Positions 41,101-49,792 of a stretch of DNA of 64,000 bases are shown piece by piece (position 1 is the stretch's first letter; each line of letters opens with the position of its first letter). Source of the DNA: Saccharopolyspora endophytica (lineage in GTDB: Bacteria > Actinomycetota > Actinomycetes > Mycobacteriales > Pseudonocardiaceae). The notes under the pieces are model-generated. The model was not told the origin of the DNA, ran no database searches, and was given only the letters and a program-made list of their open reading frames with translations. The DNA lies in the NCBI RefSeq assembly GCF_018070075.1, contig NZ_JAGPXE010000002.1:310001-374000 (forward strand). Direction: 5' to 3'. A program made the position numbers and the translations under genes.

Positions 41101-43611
41101 TTCGCCGCGCTGCCCGACGTCGTGCGGGCGATCGGTGAGCTGGCCACCGACGGCGACCTGGTCGCCGACGTCTACCTGGTGTGGGACGGCCAGCCCGACG
41201 ACACCGACGCCATGGCGGCCCGGCTCGGCGAGGTGCTCGCCGCTCAGCAGCTGCCGAGCCAGGTCAACCGGATCACCACCACGGTGGCCGGTCCCAGCGG
41301 TGCGGTGATGCACCACCACTTCACCTTCCGCCCGTCGCCGGAGGGCTTCGCCGAGGAACGCCTGATCCGCGGGCTGCACCCGCTGCTCGCCGACCGGATG
41401 CAGCTGGAGCGGCTGCGCGAGTTCGACCTCGACCGCCTGCCCTCGGCAGACGAGGAGGTCTACCTGTTCCGGTGCGTGGCACCGCAGAACCCGGCCGACG
41501 AGCGGCTGGTGGCGCTGGCGCAGGTGCGCGACCTGACACCGCTGCGGGAGTCCGACGGCAGGCTCGTCGCGCTGCCCGCCGCGGAGGGCGTGCTCACCGC
41601 GTGCCTCGACGCGATTCGCAAGGCCCAGGCGACGAAGCCCAAGGCGAACAAGCGATCCGGGACCAACCGCATCGTCATCTACGTCTGGCCTCCGAACGAG
41701 CTGTCCATGGACGAGCTCGACGTCGTCGCGCAGCGCGTGCTGCCCACGACGGCCGGGGCCGGGCTGGAGGAAGTGCTGTTCCTGGTGCGCCAGCCCGACC
41801 CGGAGACCGGCGAGCTCGGCGAGGTCGCGGTGCGCATCGGCTACGACGCCGGGGCGGGGATGCGGTTCTCCGTCGAGCAGCCGTCGGTGGAGCCGATCCA
41901 GCCGCTGGACTCCTACCGGCAGAAGGTGCTGCGGGCGGCCAACCGCGGAACCGCCTACCCGTACGAGCTGACGAAGATGCTCGCCGGTGCGCACGGCACG
42001 TTCGTCGAGCACGACCTCGACGAGGACGGCGTGCTGGTGCCGGTGGACCGGCCGAAGGGGCAGAACTCGGCGGCGATCGTGGCGGGCGTGGTCACCACGC
42101 CCACGCGCCGGCACCCCGAGGGCATGTCGCGGGTGGTGCTGCTGGGCGACCCGACCAAGGCGCTGGGCGCCCTGTCGGAGCCGGAGTGCTCCCGCGTGAT
42201 CGCCGCGCTGGACCTGGCCGAGCGGATGCGGGTGCCGCTGGAGTGGTTCGCGCTGTCGGCCGGTGCGCGCATCTCGATGTCCTCGGGCACCGAGAACATG
42301 GACTGGGTGGCCGCCGCGCTCAAGAAGATCGTCACGTTCACCCAGGGTGGCGGTGAGATCAACGTCGTGGTGGCGGGCATCAACGTCGGTGCGCAGCCGT
42401 ACTGGAACGCCGAGGCCACGATGCTCATGCACACCAAGGGAATCCTGGTGATGACGCCGGATTCGGCGATGGTGCTCACCGGCAAGCAGTCGCTGGACTT
42501 CTCCGGCGGTGTCTCGGCCGAGGACAACTTCGGCATCGGCGGCTACGACCGCGTCATGGGCCCCAACGGTCAAGCGCAGTACTGGGCGCCGAACCTCGCC
42601 GCGGCCAACGACGTGCTGATGGCCCACTACGAGCACACCTACATCGCCCCGGGCGAGTCCGGACCGCGCGGTGCGGGCAGCAGCGACCCGCGCGACCGCG
42701 ACATCTCGACCTACCCGCACGAGCTCGCCGACAGCGACTTCAGCACCGTGGGTCAGATCTTCTCGTCCGAGCACAACCCGGACCGCAAGAAGTCCTTCGA
42801 CATCCGGACCGTGATGCGGGCGGTGTCCGACCAGGACCACCCGGTGCTGGAGCGCTGGGCGGGGATGGCCGACGCCGACACGGCCGTCGTCCAGGACGCG
42901 CACCTCGGTGGCAGCCCGGTCTGCCTGATCGGTGTCGAATCGCGTTCGGTCGCGCGGCGCGGGTTCCCGCCCACCGACGGCCCGGACGCCTACACCTCGG
43001 GCACGCTGTTCCCGCGGTCGTCGAAGAAGGTCGCGCGGGCGATCAACGCGGCCAGCGGGAACCGGCCGCTGGTGGTGCTGGCGAACCTCTCCGGGTTCGA
43101 CGGCTCACCCGAGTCCATGCGCAAGCTGCAGCTGGAGTACGGCGCCGAGATCGGCCGGGCCATCGTCAACTTCGACGGCCCGATCGTGTTCTGCGTGATC
43201 TCCCGCTACCACGGCGGCGCGTTCGTCGTGTTCTCCAAGGCGCTCAACCCGAACATGACCGTCCTCGCGGTCGAGGGTTCCTACGCCTCGGTGATCGGTG
43301 GCGCACCGGCGGCTGCGGTCGTCTTCGCGGGTGACGTCAACGAGCGCACCGCGAACGACCCGAGGGTGCGGGAGCTCGACGAGCTCGTGGCGGCTGCCGA
43401 CGGTCCGGAACGAGCGGCGCAGAGCCTGAAGCTGGCCGACGTCCGCGCCGAGGTGCGGGCCGAGAAGCTCAGCGAGGTGGCTGCGGAGTTCGACCGGGTG
43501 CACAGCATCCAGCGCGCGGTGGAGGTCGGCTCGGTCGACGCGATCGTGCGCGCCGACGAGCTGCGTCCGCGGATCATCGACGCCATCGAGAAGGCAGCGC
43601 AGCAGGGCTGA
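38116..43611 (+). CDS. Single-chain acyl-CoA carboxylase (biotin carboxylase, BCCP, carboxyltransferase)
   Basis: An 1831-residue fusion of all carboxylase functions. Residues ~1-450: biotin carboxylase (AIVNRGEAAMRLIHAV, KATAGGGGRGIRVI, EVNTRLQVEHPITEA). Around 560-640: biotinyl domain with VLESMKMET, biotin-accepting Lys623. Residues ~1340-1830: carboxyltransferase, with HNPDRKKSFDIRTVMRAV and VVFCVISRYHGGAFVVFS. It should make malonyl-CoA (or a related acyl-CoA) in the cytosol. The GTG at 38116 is 8 nt after GGGAGG; the TTG at 38110 is only 2 nt from it. Multidomain eukaryote-like carboxylases of this size occur in Saccharopolyspora relatives. Confidence 0.9.
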   Translation: MFRRVAIVNRGEAAMRLIHAVREVEAETGARIETVALHTDADRSAAFVREADLGYDLGAARDRPYLDLGVLERALVETGADAAWVGWGFVAEDPAFAELCEKLGVTFIGPSAEAMRKLGDKIGAKLIAEEVGVPVAPWSRGEVADLDAAVRSAGEIGYPLMLKATAGGGGRGIRVIHDERELADAYERTRLEAERAFGSGAVFLERLVTGARHVEVQVIADGQGTAWALGVRDCSVQRRNQKVIEESSSPVLSPEQNAELKAAAERLALAVDYRGAGTVEFLYHPGDRLFAFLEVNTRLQVEHPITEATTGVDLVKAQLHVASGGKLEGDPPAESGHAIEARLNAEDPERDFAPAPGKIVRLDFPAGPGIRVDTGVDEGDSIPADFDSMIAKIIAVGRDRDEALGRLRRAMAQTTVIVSGGATNKSFVLDLLDRPEVIDGSADTGWIDRVRAEGELQSHRHSAIALAAAGIEAYEDAELVERQRFLAAAHGGRPQAQHESGRPLEFKLRGNSYRVQVARIGHERFRIGISAGNGGPVHTADVEVERFDDHVEQLTVNGERYRLVTDTHGPVCLAEVNGVAHRVSRDEGGVLRSPAPALVVATPLEVGAEVEEGAAVLVLESMKMETVLRAPFRAKLRECLVRTGSQVETGAPLLRLEPLGDADEPGDEQAASETADLELPPGREGIDAGERATRSRQDLRSMLLGFDVDPQDERRVLNDYLRAREELVEAGRRPLAEEIELLEVFADLSELSRNRPVGEETAADSRVHSSREYFHTYLQSLDVERAGLSETFQRRLVKVLAHYGVDELDRTPELEEAVFRIFLAQQRASSDEAAVSTLLRQWLAEAPPSGAHRQPAGLALEHLVAATQLRFPALSDLARTVAFRWFAQPMLRRHRAEVYAGVRKHLKHLDENPAAPDRAERISAMVSSAEPLVRLVGQRIGREGTDPAPLLEVLARRYYGNRELDDVRAVQVADCTFVTAEHRSAGSRVVSTAVDFAALPDVVRAIGELATDGDLVADVYLVWDGQPDDTDAMAARLGEVLAAQQLPSQVNRITTTVAGPSGAVMHHHFTFRPSPEGFAEERLIRGLHPLLADRMQLERLREFDLDRLPSADEEVYLFRCVAPQNPADERLVALAQVRDLTPLRESDGRLVALPAAEGVLTACLDAIRKAQATKPKANKRSGTNRIVIYVWPPNELSMDELDVVAQRVLPTTAGAGLEEVLFLVRQPDPETGELGEVAVRIGYDAGAGMRFSVEQPSVEPIQPLDSYRQKVLRAANRGTAYPYELTKMLAGAHGTFVEHDLDEDGVLVPVDRPKGQNSAAIVAGVVTTPTRRHPEGMSRVVLLGDPTKALGALSEPECSRVIAALDLAERMRVPLEWFALSAGARISMSSGTENMDWVAAALKKIVTFTQGGGEINVVVAGINVGAQPYWNAEATMLMHTKGILVMTPDSAMVLTGKQSLDFSGGVSAEDNFGIGGYDRVMGPNGQAQYWAPNLAAANDVLMAHYEHTYIAPGESGPRGAGSSDPRDRDISTYPHELADSDFSTVGQIFSSEHNPDRKKSFDIRTVMRAVSDQDHPVLERWAGMADADTAVVQDAHLGGSPVCLIGVESRSVARRGFPPTDGPDAYTSGTLFPRSSKKVARAINAASGNRPLVVLANLSGFDGSPESMRKLQLEYGAEIGRAIVNFDGPIVFCVISRYHGGAFVVFSKALNPNMTVLAVEGSYASVIGGAPAAAVVFAGDVNERTANDPRVRELDELVAAADGPERAAQSLKLADVRAEVRAEKLSEVAAEFDRVHSIQRAVEVGSVDAIVRADELRPRIIDAIEKAAQQG

Positions 43612-43627
43612 GCCCGAGCGCGATTCC

Positions 43628-43664
43628 GGTCCGAACCGTTCATTGATCATGGACGGTTCGGACC
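43628..43664. terminator. Terminator after the carboxylase gene
   Basis: GGTCCGAACCGT (43628-43639) and ACGGTTCGGACC (43653-43664) form a perfect 12-bp stem with a 13-nt loop, 16 bp after the carboxylase stop and before the converging GreA-like gene. It can work in both directions. Confidence 0.75.
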
Positions 43665-43699
43665 AGTGCTGCCCGGGCGCAGCATCACCCGAGAACGGG

Positions 43700-44122
43700 T
43701 CACGGGCGGTGCGGGACCGCCTTGAGGAGGGTGACCCGCTCGGTGCCGCCGTTGGGGACGTCGTAGGTGCGCTCGTCGCCCTGCCGGGCTCCGGTCAGGG
43801 CGGCGCCGAGCGGCGACTCGGGGGAGTAGACCGCGAGGCCGTCGGTGTCGGTCCCGTCGCGGGTGCCGAGCAGGAAGGTCTCGATCTCGCCGTCGTCGTA
43901 GCGGACGGTGAGCTGCATGCCGGGCTCGGCGACCCCGTCGTCCGGCGGCGGGTCACCGACCACGGCGTTGTCCAGCAGATCCCTGATCTGCCGGATGCGA
44001 GCACGCCGGTGCCCCTCGTCGTCCAGCTCGGCGGCGGAACGGTGGGAGACCAGTTCTGCGAGCTCGGCCCGCAGCCGGTCGTGAGCGTCCTGGGTCATCC
44101 AGTGGGGTTGCGTGGTCGTCAT
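43700..44122 (-). CDS. GreA/GreB-like transcript-cleavage-factor family protein
   Basis: A 140-residue protein: short N-terminal coiled-coil-like helix (QDAHDRLRAELAELVSHRSA, HRRARIRQIRDLLDNA) and a C-terminal FKBP-like domain (PGMQLTVRYDDGEIETFLLG, SPLGAALTGARQGDERTYDV). The coiled coil is shorter than in GreA (158 residues), as in the Rnk/GreA-like paralogues of actinomycetes that modulate RNA polymerase. ATG at 44122 follows GAGGAAAGACC. Confidence 0.78.
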   Translation of the reverse strand: MTTTQPHWMTQDAHDRLRAELAELVSHRSAAELDDEGHRRARIRQIRDLLDNAVVGDPPPDDGVAEPGMQLTVRYDDGEIETFLLGTRDGTDTDGLAVYSPESPLGAALTGARQGDERTYDVPNGGTERVTLLKAVPHRP

Positions 44123-44534
44123 GGTCTTTCCTCGTGTCGACGGGTCGGTGTGTGGGGGCGCCGGGATCAAGGCGTGGGCCGCGATGCGTGGGGGAACGCG
44201 CGGATCTCATCGATCCGAGGTGCGCGGCATCGGGAGAAGGCTCGGCGGGGCGTCGGCGGAGGATGTCCGCTCGCGCCGCTGCGCCGTGCTGGGTGATTAC
44301 CGTCGGCGGCGTACCGGTCTGGGCCGGACGGTCGCGCGGTCTTCGGGGGGCGAGTCGATCACCGCTGAGGCCCGTGGACCACGACGGGTGCGTGCGATAG
44401 CGCCGCCCATGACCAGCCCTCCCGTGATGTGACCTCACCGTTCAAGCCCGATCATGGCAGACGTTCAGACCAACGCCACTGTGGGAAACGTACAAATCGG
44501 CCAGTGCCACTTGTGCGGTTCCTTCAACCCGCCG
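44123..44534. other. Non-coding stretch between GreA-like and phosphodiesterase genes
   Basis: About 410 bp with stop codons in all coding-like frames and no recognised domain. It holds the promoter region of the GreA-like gene and, at its right end, the terminator of the phosphodiesterase gene. No RNA gene was recognised. Confidence 0.5.
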
Positions 44535-44575
44535 GCACGACGAGGGGCCGGCCCCGTCGGAGCCGGCCCCTCGTC
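44535..44575 (-). terminator. Terminator of the glycerophosphodiesterase gene
   Basis: ACGACGAGGGGCCGGC (44535-44550) pairs perfectly with GCCGGCCCCTCGTCGT (44560-44575) around a 9-nt loop. The 16-bp stem begins 11 bp beyond the minus-strand stop at 44587, the standard place for an intrinsic terminator in high-GC actinobacteria. Confidence 0.85.
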
Positions 44576-44586
44576 GTGATTTCGGA

Positions 44587-45984
44587 TTACCGCAGGTCGA
44601 ACTGGAAGAGGTCGAGGTTGAAGCGGGGCGCCACGTCGTCGTCGACCTTCACGACGAACTCGTGCCTGCCCGCTTCGAAGTGCCGGGTCTCCAGCGGCTG
44701 CAGGTCGAAGGCCCGGGTCAGGTGCGTCGTGTTTCCGATGTCGTGGCGTCCGGTGGTCCCGTCGGCCCACTCGAGGGCGATGCGCCCGGCCGGTGCGCCG
44801 TCGGAGGCCAGCCGCGCCGACACCTCGTACTCGCCGGACCGCGGGAGGTCCACCGAGTACTTGATCCATTCGCCGGACTGGACGGAGCTCACCGCGATCG
44901 CGCCCTCGACGTCGCACACGTCGACGCCGCCTTCTCCGCCGCAGGTGTTCGGGTCGAGGTCGTGGTAGCCGACGCCCTCACCACCGGGTGCGTGGTCCTC
45001 GGCCTGGACGCGCACGGTGCGGTCGCCGGGCTGGGCCTCCCAGCGGCTCATGTCGCCGCCGTTGCGCCAGTGGTGCAGGCCCTCGATCTCGTCGGTCTGG
45101 ATCATCGAGGCGTCGTGCTCCTCGACGACGGCCTGCCAGCCGAGCTGCGGGTCCCGCCGGGACGCCTCGTCGGTGTAGGTGGCGGCGAGGTCCTGCCACA
45201 TCGTGTTGATCCACACGCGGCTGTCCTGCTGGATCCGATCCAGCAGCGCCGGCTGCACCTGCGGGTCGGTGAGCTGGTCGAACACGACCTCGTAGGCCAC
45301 CGGCTGGCGACCGGGGAAAGTCCCGACCACGTCGGCGTTCTCGTCCTTGATGATGTGCATGTAGAGGATCTCGGGATCGGTGGCCATGAAGTCGGCGGCC
45401 TCCTGCACGGTCGGGCTGCCCTTGAACAGCCCGTGGTCGACCGTGCCGGTCGCCCGCAGCACCCGGTACATGTCCTCGCGGATGCCCCAGCCCTTGTCCA
45501 GGTTGACCATCGCGCGACCCTTGACCGCGAGCATGGCCTCGTCCAGCGTCGGGACCGAGTGCGAGGTCAGGGCCGCCTGCTCGCCGCCGAGGTGCTCCTT
45601 CAGCCGCAGCTGCTTGATCTGCGCCAGCGTCAGGTCCGAGACCTCGCCGGTCCCGTTCGTCGTGCGGTCGACGGTCTCGTCGTGCATCAGGACCAGGTGG
45701 CCGTCGGCGGTCTTGCGCACGTCGATCTCGACGATCTCGGCGCCGTCCCGGACGGCCTCGTCGATCGCGGCGAGGGAGTTCTCCGGGTGGTCGCGCCAGG
45801 CTCCGCGGTGCGCGGCCGCCAGCAGCGGCGCGCGGTCGGAGTGGTCGAGCAGGTCCCGGTGGATCCGCTCGATGGGGGAGGCCTGGTTCGCCGAGACCGA
45901 TGGCGTCACCGCGAGTCCGGTGGCGAGGATGCCGAGCGCGGCGGCACCCGCTGCCGCACGGCGGCGGGCCGAAGTCGTGTCCAC
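44587..45984 (-). CDS. Secreted glycerophosphodiester phosphodiesterase with CBM6-like domain
   Basis: A 465-residue exported protein. The N-terminus has RRR followed by a hydrophobic stretch (AAAGAAALGILATGLAVTPS), a possible Tat signal. Residues ~50-320 are a GDPD TIM barrel: AAHRGAWRDHPENSLAAIDE, EIVEIDVRKTADGHLVLMHD (metal ligands and catalytic His). Residues ~330-465 resemble a carbohydrate-binding module 6 (RVQAEDHAPGGEGVGYHDLD, WIKYSVDLPRSGEYEVSARL). It should hydrolyse glycerophosphodiesters or teichoic-acid-like polymers at the cell surface. GTG at 45984 has GGAG upstream and starts the signal peptide. Confidence 0.85.
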   Translation of the reverse strand: MDTTSARRRAAAGAAALGILATGLAVTPSVSANQASPIERIHRDLLDHSDRAPLLAAAHRGAWRDHPENSLAAIDEAVRDGAEIVEIDVRKTADGHLVLMHDETVDRTTNGTGEVSDLTLAQIKQLRLKEHLGGEQAALTSHSVPTLDEAMLAVKGRAMVNLDKGWGIREDMYRVLRATGTVDHGLFKGSPTVQEAADFMATDPEILYMHIIKDENADVVGTFPGRQPVAYEVVFDQLTDPQVQPALLDRIQQDSRVWINTMWQDLAATYTDEASRRDPQLGWQAVVEEHDASMIQTDEIEGLHHWRNGGDMSRWEAQPGDRTVRVQAEDHAPGGEGVGYHDLDPNTCGGEGGVDVCDVEGAIAVSSVQSGEWIKYSVDLPRSGEYEVSARLASDGAPAGRIALEWADGTTGRHDIGNTTHLTRAFDLQPLETRHFEAGRHEFVVKVDDDVAPRFNLDLFQFDLR

Positions 45985-46115
45985 TGAAAGTGCTCCAATC
46001 TGACGAAAGCGACACAACCTTCGGCTGAACCGATGAACCGATCGTGAACTGGTCGCCCTTCGGTGCGGACGCAGTGGTGAACAGTGTGCCCCGTTCGAGT
46101 GAGCAAGGTCGCCGG

Positions 46116-48026
46116 TCAGAGCCAGGCGAGAGCGGCCACGACGAGAGCCTGGGTGCCCGTGGTCAGCGTCGGTTGGATCACCGGCGCGAAGGTGGGCGAG
46201 TGGTTCGCCGGGACGTCCTGGGAGCCGCGTTCGAACAGGTCGGGATCGATGCCGCCGATGCCCCAGTAGGCGTAGGGGATGTCGAAGGCGGTGGCCAGGT
46301 CGCTGAAGTCCTCGCTGGCGGCCCACTGGCCGAGCGGCCCGGCGCGGTCCCCGAAGTGGCCGGCGAACGCCTCGGCGACCCTGCCGGTCGAGGAGGCGTC
46401 GTTGTCGGTCACCGGGAAGCGCTCGAACAGCTCGAACTCGGGCTCGCGGGGCGACTTCGAGGCCTGGCACTCGGCGGTGACGATGCGCTCGATCGCGTCG
46501 AGCACGTCCGCGCGGGTCCGCTCGCTGTAGGTGCGGATGTTGAGCAGGATCTCCGCCCGGTCGGGGATGATGTTGCTCTTGGTGCCCGCACGGATGCTGC
46601 CGACGGTGAGCACGGTCGGCTCACCGGGCGCGATCTCGCGGGCGACGACCGTCTGCAGCCGCACGACGATCATCGAGGCGAGCACGACGGGGTCGATCGC
46701 CGACTGCGGCATGGACCCGTGAGCACCGCGCCCGTGCACGGTGATCCGCATGCTGTCGGCCGCGGCGAGCGTCGGGCCCGCGTTGGTGGCCACGGTCCCG
46801 GCCGGCATCGGCAGCACGTGCTGGGCCAGCGCCACGTCGGGCCGGGGGATGAGCGCGCGGAGACCGTCGTCGACCATGCCCCGGGCGCCGTCGGCGACCT
46901 CCTCGGCGGGCTGGAACAGCACGACCAGGGTGCCGTTCCAGCGCCCGGTGGCCGAGGCCATCAGCTGCGCGGCCCCGAGCAGGCAGGCCACGTGCACGTC
47001 GTGACCGCACGCGTGCATCACCGGTTCGCCGTCAGCGGTGGCGGTGCTCGCGTAGGGCAGGCCGGTCGCCTCCTGCACGGGCAGGGCGTCCATGTCGGCC
47101 CGCAGCAGGACCGTGGGCCCGTCACCGTTGGCCAGCACCCCGACCACGCCGGTCCCGCCCACCTTCTCGTGCACCTGGTAGTCGGATTCCCGGAGCCGTT
47201 CGGCGACCAGCGATGCCGTCCTGGTCTCCTGGTGGGACAGCTCCGGGTGCGCGTGCAGGTCCCGGTAGAAGTCCTCCTGCCAGGACAGCGCGGTGTCCAG
47301 ATCGGCGAGCACCGCCGAGGCTCGTGACGTGTCCATGCTGGTCTCACTCCTGGTCGTGCGCGCGGAACCTCGGCCAGGATGTGCCACCGCGGGTCGGCCC
47401 GCACCATCGCGCCGCGGCGTGCTGGGCACCCGCAGGCTGTAGCGGACCCCCAGCATCCGGATGGTGAAGCACACCGCCGCGGCCACGAGCGCGCTCGCGA
47501 TCCCGTAGATCCCCAGGTTCACGGCGAACACGGTCAGGGCGGCACCCACCAGCGCCGGGACGGCGTAGAAGTCGCTGGTCAGCACCGACGGGACCCGCTT
47601 GATCGCCACGTCGCGCAGCGTCCCGCCGCCGACGGCGGTGAGCGCCCCCAGCAGCACGGCCTGCACCCCGCCGAGCCCGTACGTCAGCGCCTTGCTGGCG
47701 CCGGTCACGCAGAACACGCCGAGCCCGACCGCGTCGAAGATCGTGATCAGCTTCGCGAACCGCTCCAGCTCCACGCTGATGAAGAACGCCACGAGCGCCC
47801 CACCGGCGGCCACGCCCAGGTAGAGCACGTCGCTGAAGGTCGCGGGCGGCAGCGACCCGATCAGGATGTCTCGCAGGATGCCGCCGCCGAGCGCCGTCAT
47901 CATGCCCAGCGTGAGCACCCCGACCAGGTCCAGCCGCACCATCCGCACAGCGGTGAGCGCACCGTTGAGACCGAACGCGAACGTCCCCGTCAGATCCAGC
48001 GCGAGCAACAACGGCGGTTGAGACAT
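46116..48026 (-). CDS. TRIC-type channel fused in frame to an M20 amidohydrolase
   Basis: A 636-residue open frame with two unrelated parts. Residues 1-~205 are a TRIC/UPF0126 membrane protein of about seven helices with the repeated GGG motifs (TALGGGILRDILIGSLPPAT, LTAVGGGTLRDVAIKRVPSV). Residues ~231-636 are a peptidase M20D-like amidohydrolase (HACGHDVHVACLLG, FQPAEEVADGARGM, HGRGAHGSMPQSAID, ASEDFSDLA). No stop separates them. An internal ATG at 47336 with AGGAG upstream could start a free 406-residue amidohydrolase, so either a true fusion or a lost stop codon is possible. Confidence 0.75.
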   Translation of the reverse strand: MSQPPLLLALDLTGTFAFGLNGALTAVRMVRLDLVGVLTLGMMTALGGGILRDILIGSLPPATFSDVLYLGVAAGGALVAFFISVELERFAKLITIFDAVGLGVFCVTGASKALTYGLGGVQAVLLGALTAVGGGTLRDVAIKRVPSVLTSDFYAVPALVGAALTVFAVNLGIYGIASALVAAAVCFTIRMLGVRYSLRVPSTPRRDGAGRPAVAHPGRGSARTTRSETSMDTSRASAVLADLDTALSWQEDFYRDLHAHPELSHQETRTASLVAERLRESDYQVHEKVGGTGVVGVLANGDGPTVLLRADMDALPVQEATGLPYASTATADGEPVMHACGHDVHVACLLGAAQLMASATGRWNGTLVVLFQPAEEVADGARGMVDDGLRALIPRPDVALAQHVLPMPAGTVATNAGPTLAAADSMRITVHGRGAHGSMPQSAIDPVVLASMIVVRLQTVVAREIAPGEPTVLTVGSIRAGTKSNIIPDRAEILLNIRTYSERTRADVLDAIERIVTAECQASKSPREPEFELFERFPVTDNDASSTGRVAEAFAGHFGDRAGPLGQWAASEDFSDLATAFDIPYAYWGIGGIDPDLFERGSQDVPANHSPTFAPVIQPTLTTGTQALVVAALAWL

Positions 48027-48111
48027 GACCACAGTCTGACCCCGCCCCCCACCCCACACGCAGCTGGACGCACGCGGAACGGCTCGGGCCGCGTGTCCAG
48101 CAGACCCGTCC

Positions 48112-49614
48112 TCACTCCGAGACCAGTTGGAGCGCGCGCAGTGCCAGCCACAGCTCCGTGATGTCGCCGGTCTCGCTCAGGTCCCGGTGGGTGAGCTCCT
48201 CGATCTTCCGAACGCGGTAGAGGACGGTTTGCCGGTGGACGTGCAGCGCTGTGCTGGTGCGCTGCCACGAGCGCTGGTTGCCGAGGAAGGCGTGCAACGT
48301 TCCCAGCAGGTCGGTGCCGTGGTCTTCGTCGTAGCTGAGCACCGGCCGGAGGACCCGGTCGACGAGTGCCTGGGCGTCGGCGATGTCGGTCAGACCGATC
48401 CACGGGGTCGCGGTGTCGTGACGGACGACCGCCGTGGCCGTCCGATCCGCGATGCCCAGCGACCAGCTCGACTCCCGGGCGGCCACCGGGAGTCGCGCGA
48501 CGGAGCCGAGCTGACGGCTGATGCCGACGCGCGCTGTTTTGCCCAGGGTCGTGGTCAGCACGAGGTCGAGCTCGTCGTTGTCGTCGACCAGGACGTGGGT
48601 TCGCCCGGATCGATGCCTGCAGACGTGCGGAATGCCGTGGCGCCACAGCGCGGTGGGCAGTTCCTGGAGCCGCCCGTCGTCGTCGCTCTGCGCGGTGACG
48701 AGCACGCTTCGAGCGGGGTCGAGGTCCAGATCGACGAGCTGCTGGTGTCCCACCTGCTGGTCGATGCGGCCGTCGAGGAACTGGTTGAGCAGCTCCGCTC
48801 CGAACCTGCGCTGCTGCTCCAACGCCAGTTGCGTCTGGGACAGCTCGAGCGCCGCCACCGTCGCGGCGTGCTGCAGCAGAACCCCGTCGAGAGCCGCGTT
48901 CCGGCTTCGCACGACCATCAGCGTCGCGCACTCCTGGGTCGGTACGCCGACCATGAGGAGTTCGCGGTCGTCCGGGAGCGCGATGCCGAACGCACCTCCG
49001 GTGAGGTGTCGCGCGGCGGTGTCACCGCGGCGCACCGCGTTCGCGGCGACCGGGTCGGGCGGTTTCACGCCCGGGTACCACGGTTCACCGGATTCCCGGT
49101 GCAGGAGGTGGACCTCGCAGCCGAGTTCGTTCTCGAGTGCGGTGAGGAAGTCGGGGCGGCCGTGCGTCCGCGATGTCGTGCGCCTGATCGCGTCGTAGAT
49201 CCGCTGCGTCTTGATGAGCCGCTGCGACTGCTCTAGCAGGGTCGCCTCAGCGACCGCCCGGGAGATCGCGACGAAGGGCAACGGGTACCGGATCCACAGC
49301 ACGGGGAACCGCAGCCGCTCGCTGGCTCGTTCGACCCGTCGGCGCAGCGGCGGGCAGTGCATGCGTTCGCCGATGCCCAGGGCGCTGGCACCCGCGGCGA
49401 CGAGCCGTTCGAGCAGCTCGACCTGGTCATCGGCCTTGCGGGGGAACGACATCCCGTTGGTCATCAGCATTTCGCCGCCGGTGATCCACTCCCACGGCGC
49501 GGGCAGATCGGAGGTGTGGGTCCAGGCAACCGTGTTGCCCAGGCCGTTCGAGCCCGAGTGCAGCCGGAGACCCAGGTGCGGGATGTCGAGGAGCTCGCCG
49601 ACCGTGATGCCCAT
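48112..49614 (-). CDS. PucR family transcriptional regulator
   Basis: A 500-residue regulator: N-terminal PucR domain (ITVGELLDIPHLGLRLHSGS onward), a central GGDEF-related CdaR-like domain, and a C-terminal PucR-type helix-turn-helix (WQRTSTALHVHRQTVLYRVR). PucR proteins control purine, amino-acid and related nitrogen catabolism. It is divergent from an MFS permease and ureohydrolase unit, which it most likely activates. ATG at 49614 (MGITVGEL) gives the conserved N-terminus; longer reading upstream is not family-like. Confidence 0.85.
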   Translation of the reverse strand: MGITVGELLDIPHLGLRLHSGSNGLGNTVAWTHTSDLPAPWEWITGGEMLMTNGMSFPRKADDQVELLERLVAAGASALGIGERMHCPPLRRRVERASERLRFPVLWIRYPLPFVAISRAVAEATLLEQSQRLIKTQRIYDAIRRTTSRTHGRPDFLTALENELGCEVHLLHRESGEPWYPGVKPPDPVAANAVRRGDTAARHLTGGAFGIALPDDRELLMVGVPTQECATLMVVRSRNAALDGVLLQHAATVAALELSQTQLALEQQRRFGAELLNQFLDGRIDQQVGHQQLVDLDLDPARSVLVTAQSDDDGRLQELPTALWRHGIPHVCRHRSGRTHVLVDDNDELDLVLTTTLGKTARVGISRQLGSVARLPVAARESSWSLGIADRTATAVVRHDTATPWIGLTDIADAQALVDRVLRPVLSYDEDHGTDLLGTLHAFLGNQRSWQRTSTALHVHRQTVLYRVRKIEELTHRDLSETGDITELWLALRALQLVSE

Positions 49615-49630
49615 GCCCCACCGTAACGAG

Positions 49631-49664
49631 GATCGCGCGTTCGTCCGAAACCTTTCGTGCGATC
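49631..49664. promoter_or_regulatory. Dyad in the PucR/permease divergent promoter
   Basis: GATCGCGCG (49631-49639) and CGTGCGATC (49656-49664) are inverted with one mismatch, and enclose CGAAA-CC-TTTCG. It lies 17 bp before the pucR-like start and 129 bp before the permease start. It is a candidate binding site of the PucR-type regulator. Confidence 0.45.
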
Positions 49665-49792
49665 GCTCAAGACGGCGCCCGGGTTTTGAGCAGATGTCGG
49701 CTTCCGGGCCGCTTCCCCGGCGCGTAGAGCTGTGTGGCGAACCGACTTGCCCACACCGCTGTGGCCGCTGCAAGTGGCGGGAGGAGGTCCGG

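Noticed and set aside
38038..42903. Long minus-strand open frame of about 1620 codons
   Set aside because: It is antisense to the carboxylase gene, has the His/Arg/Gly-rich composition of high-GC shadows and no domain; the plus-strand enzyme explains the DNA.
44112..44432. Plus-strand frame of about 106 codons before the phosphodiesterase gene
   Set aside because: No motif, low-complexity Arg/Gly/Ser composition and overlap with the promoter of the GreA-like gene.
49211..49792. N-terminal extension of the MFS permease upstream of 49793
   Set aside because: It would overlap the divergent PucR gene and lacks membrane-protein character; the ATG at 49793 has GGGAGGAGG before it.
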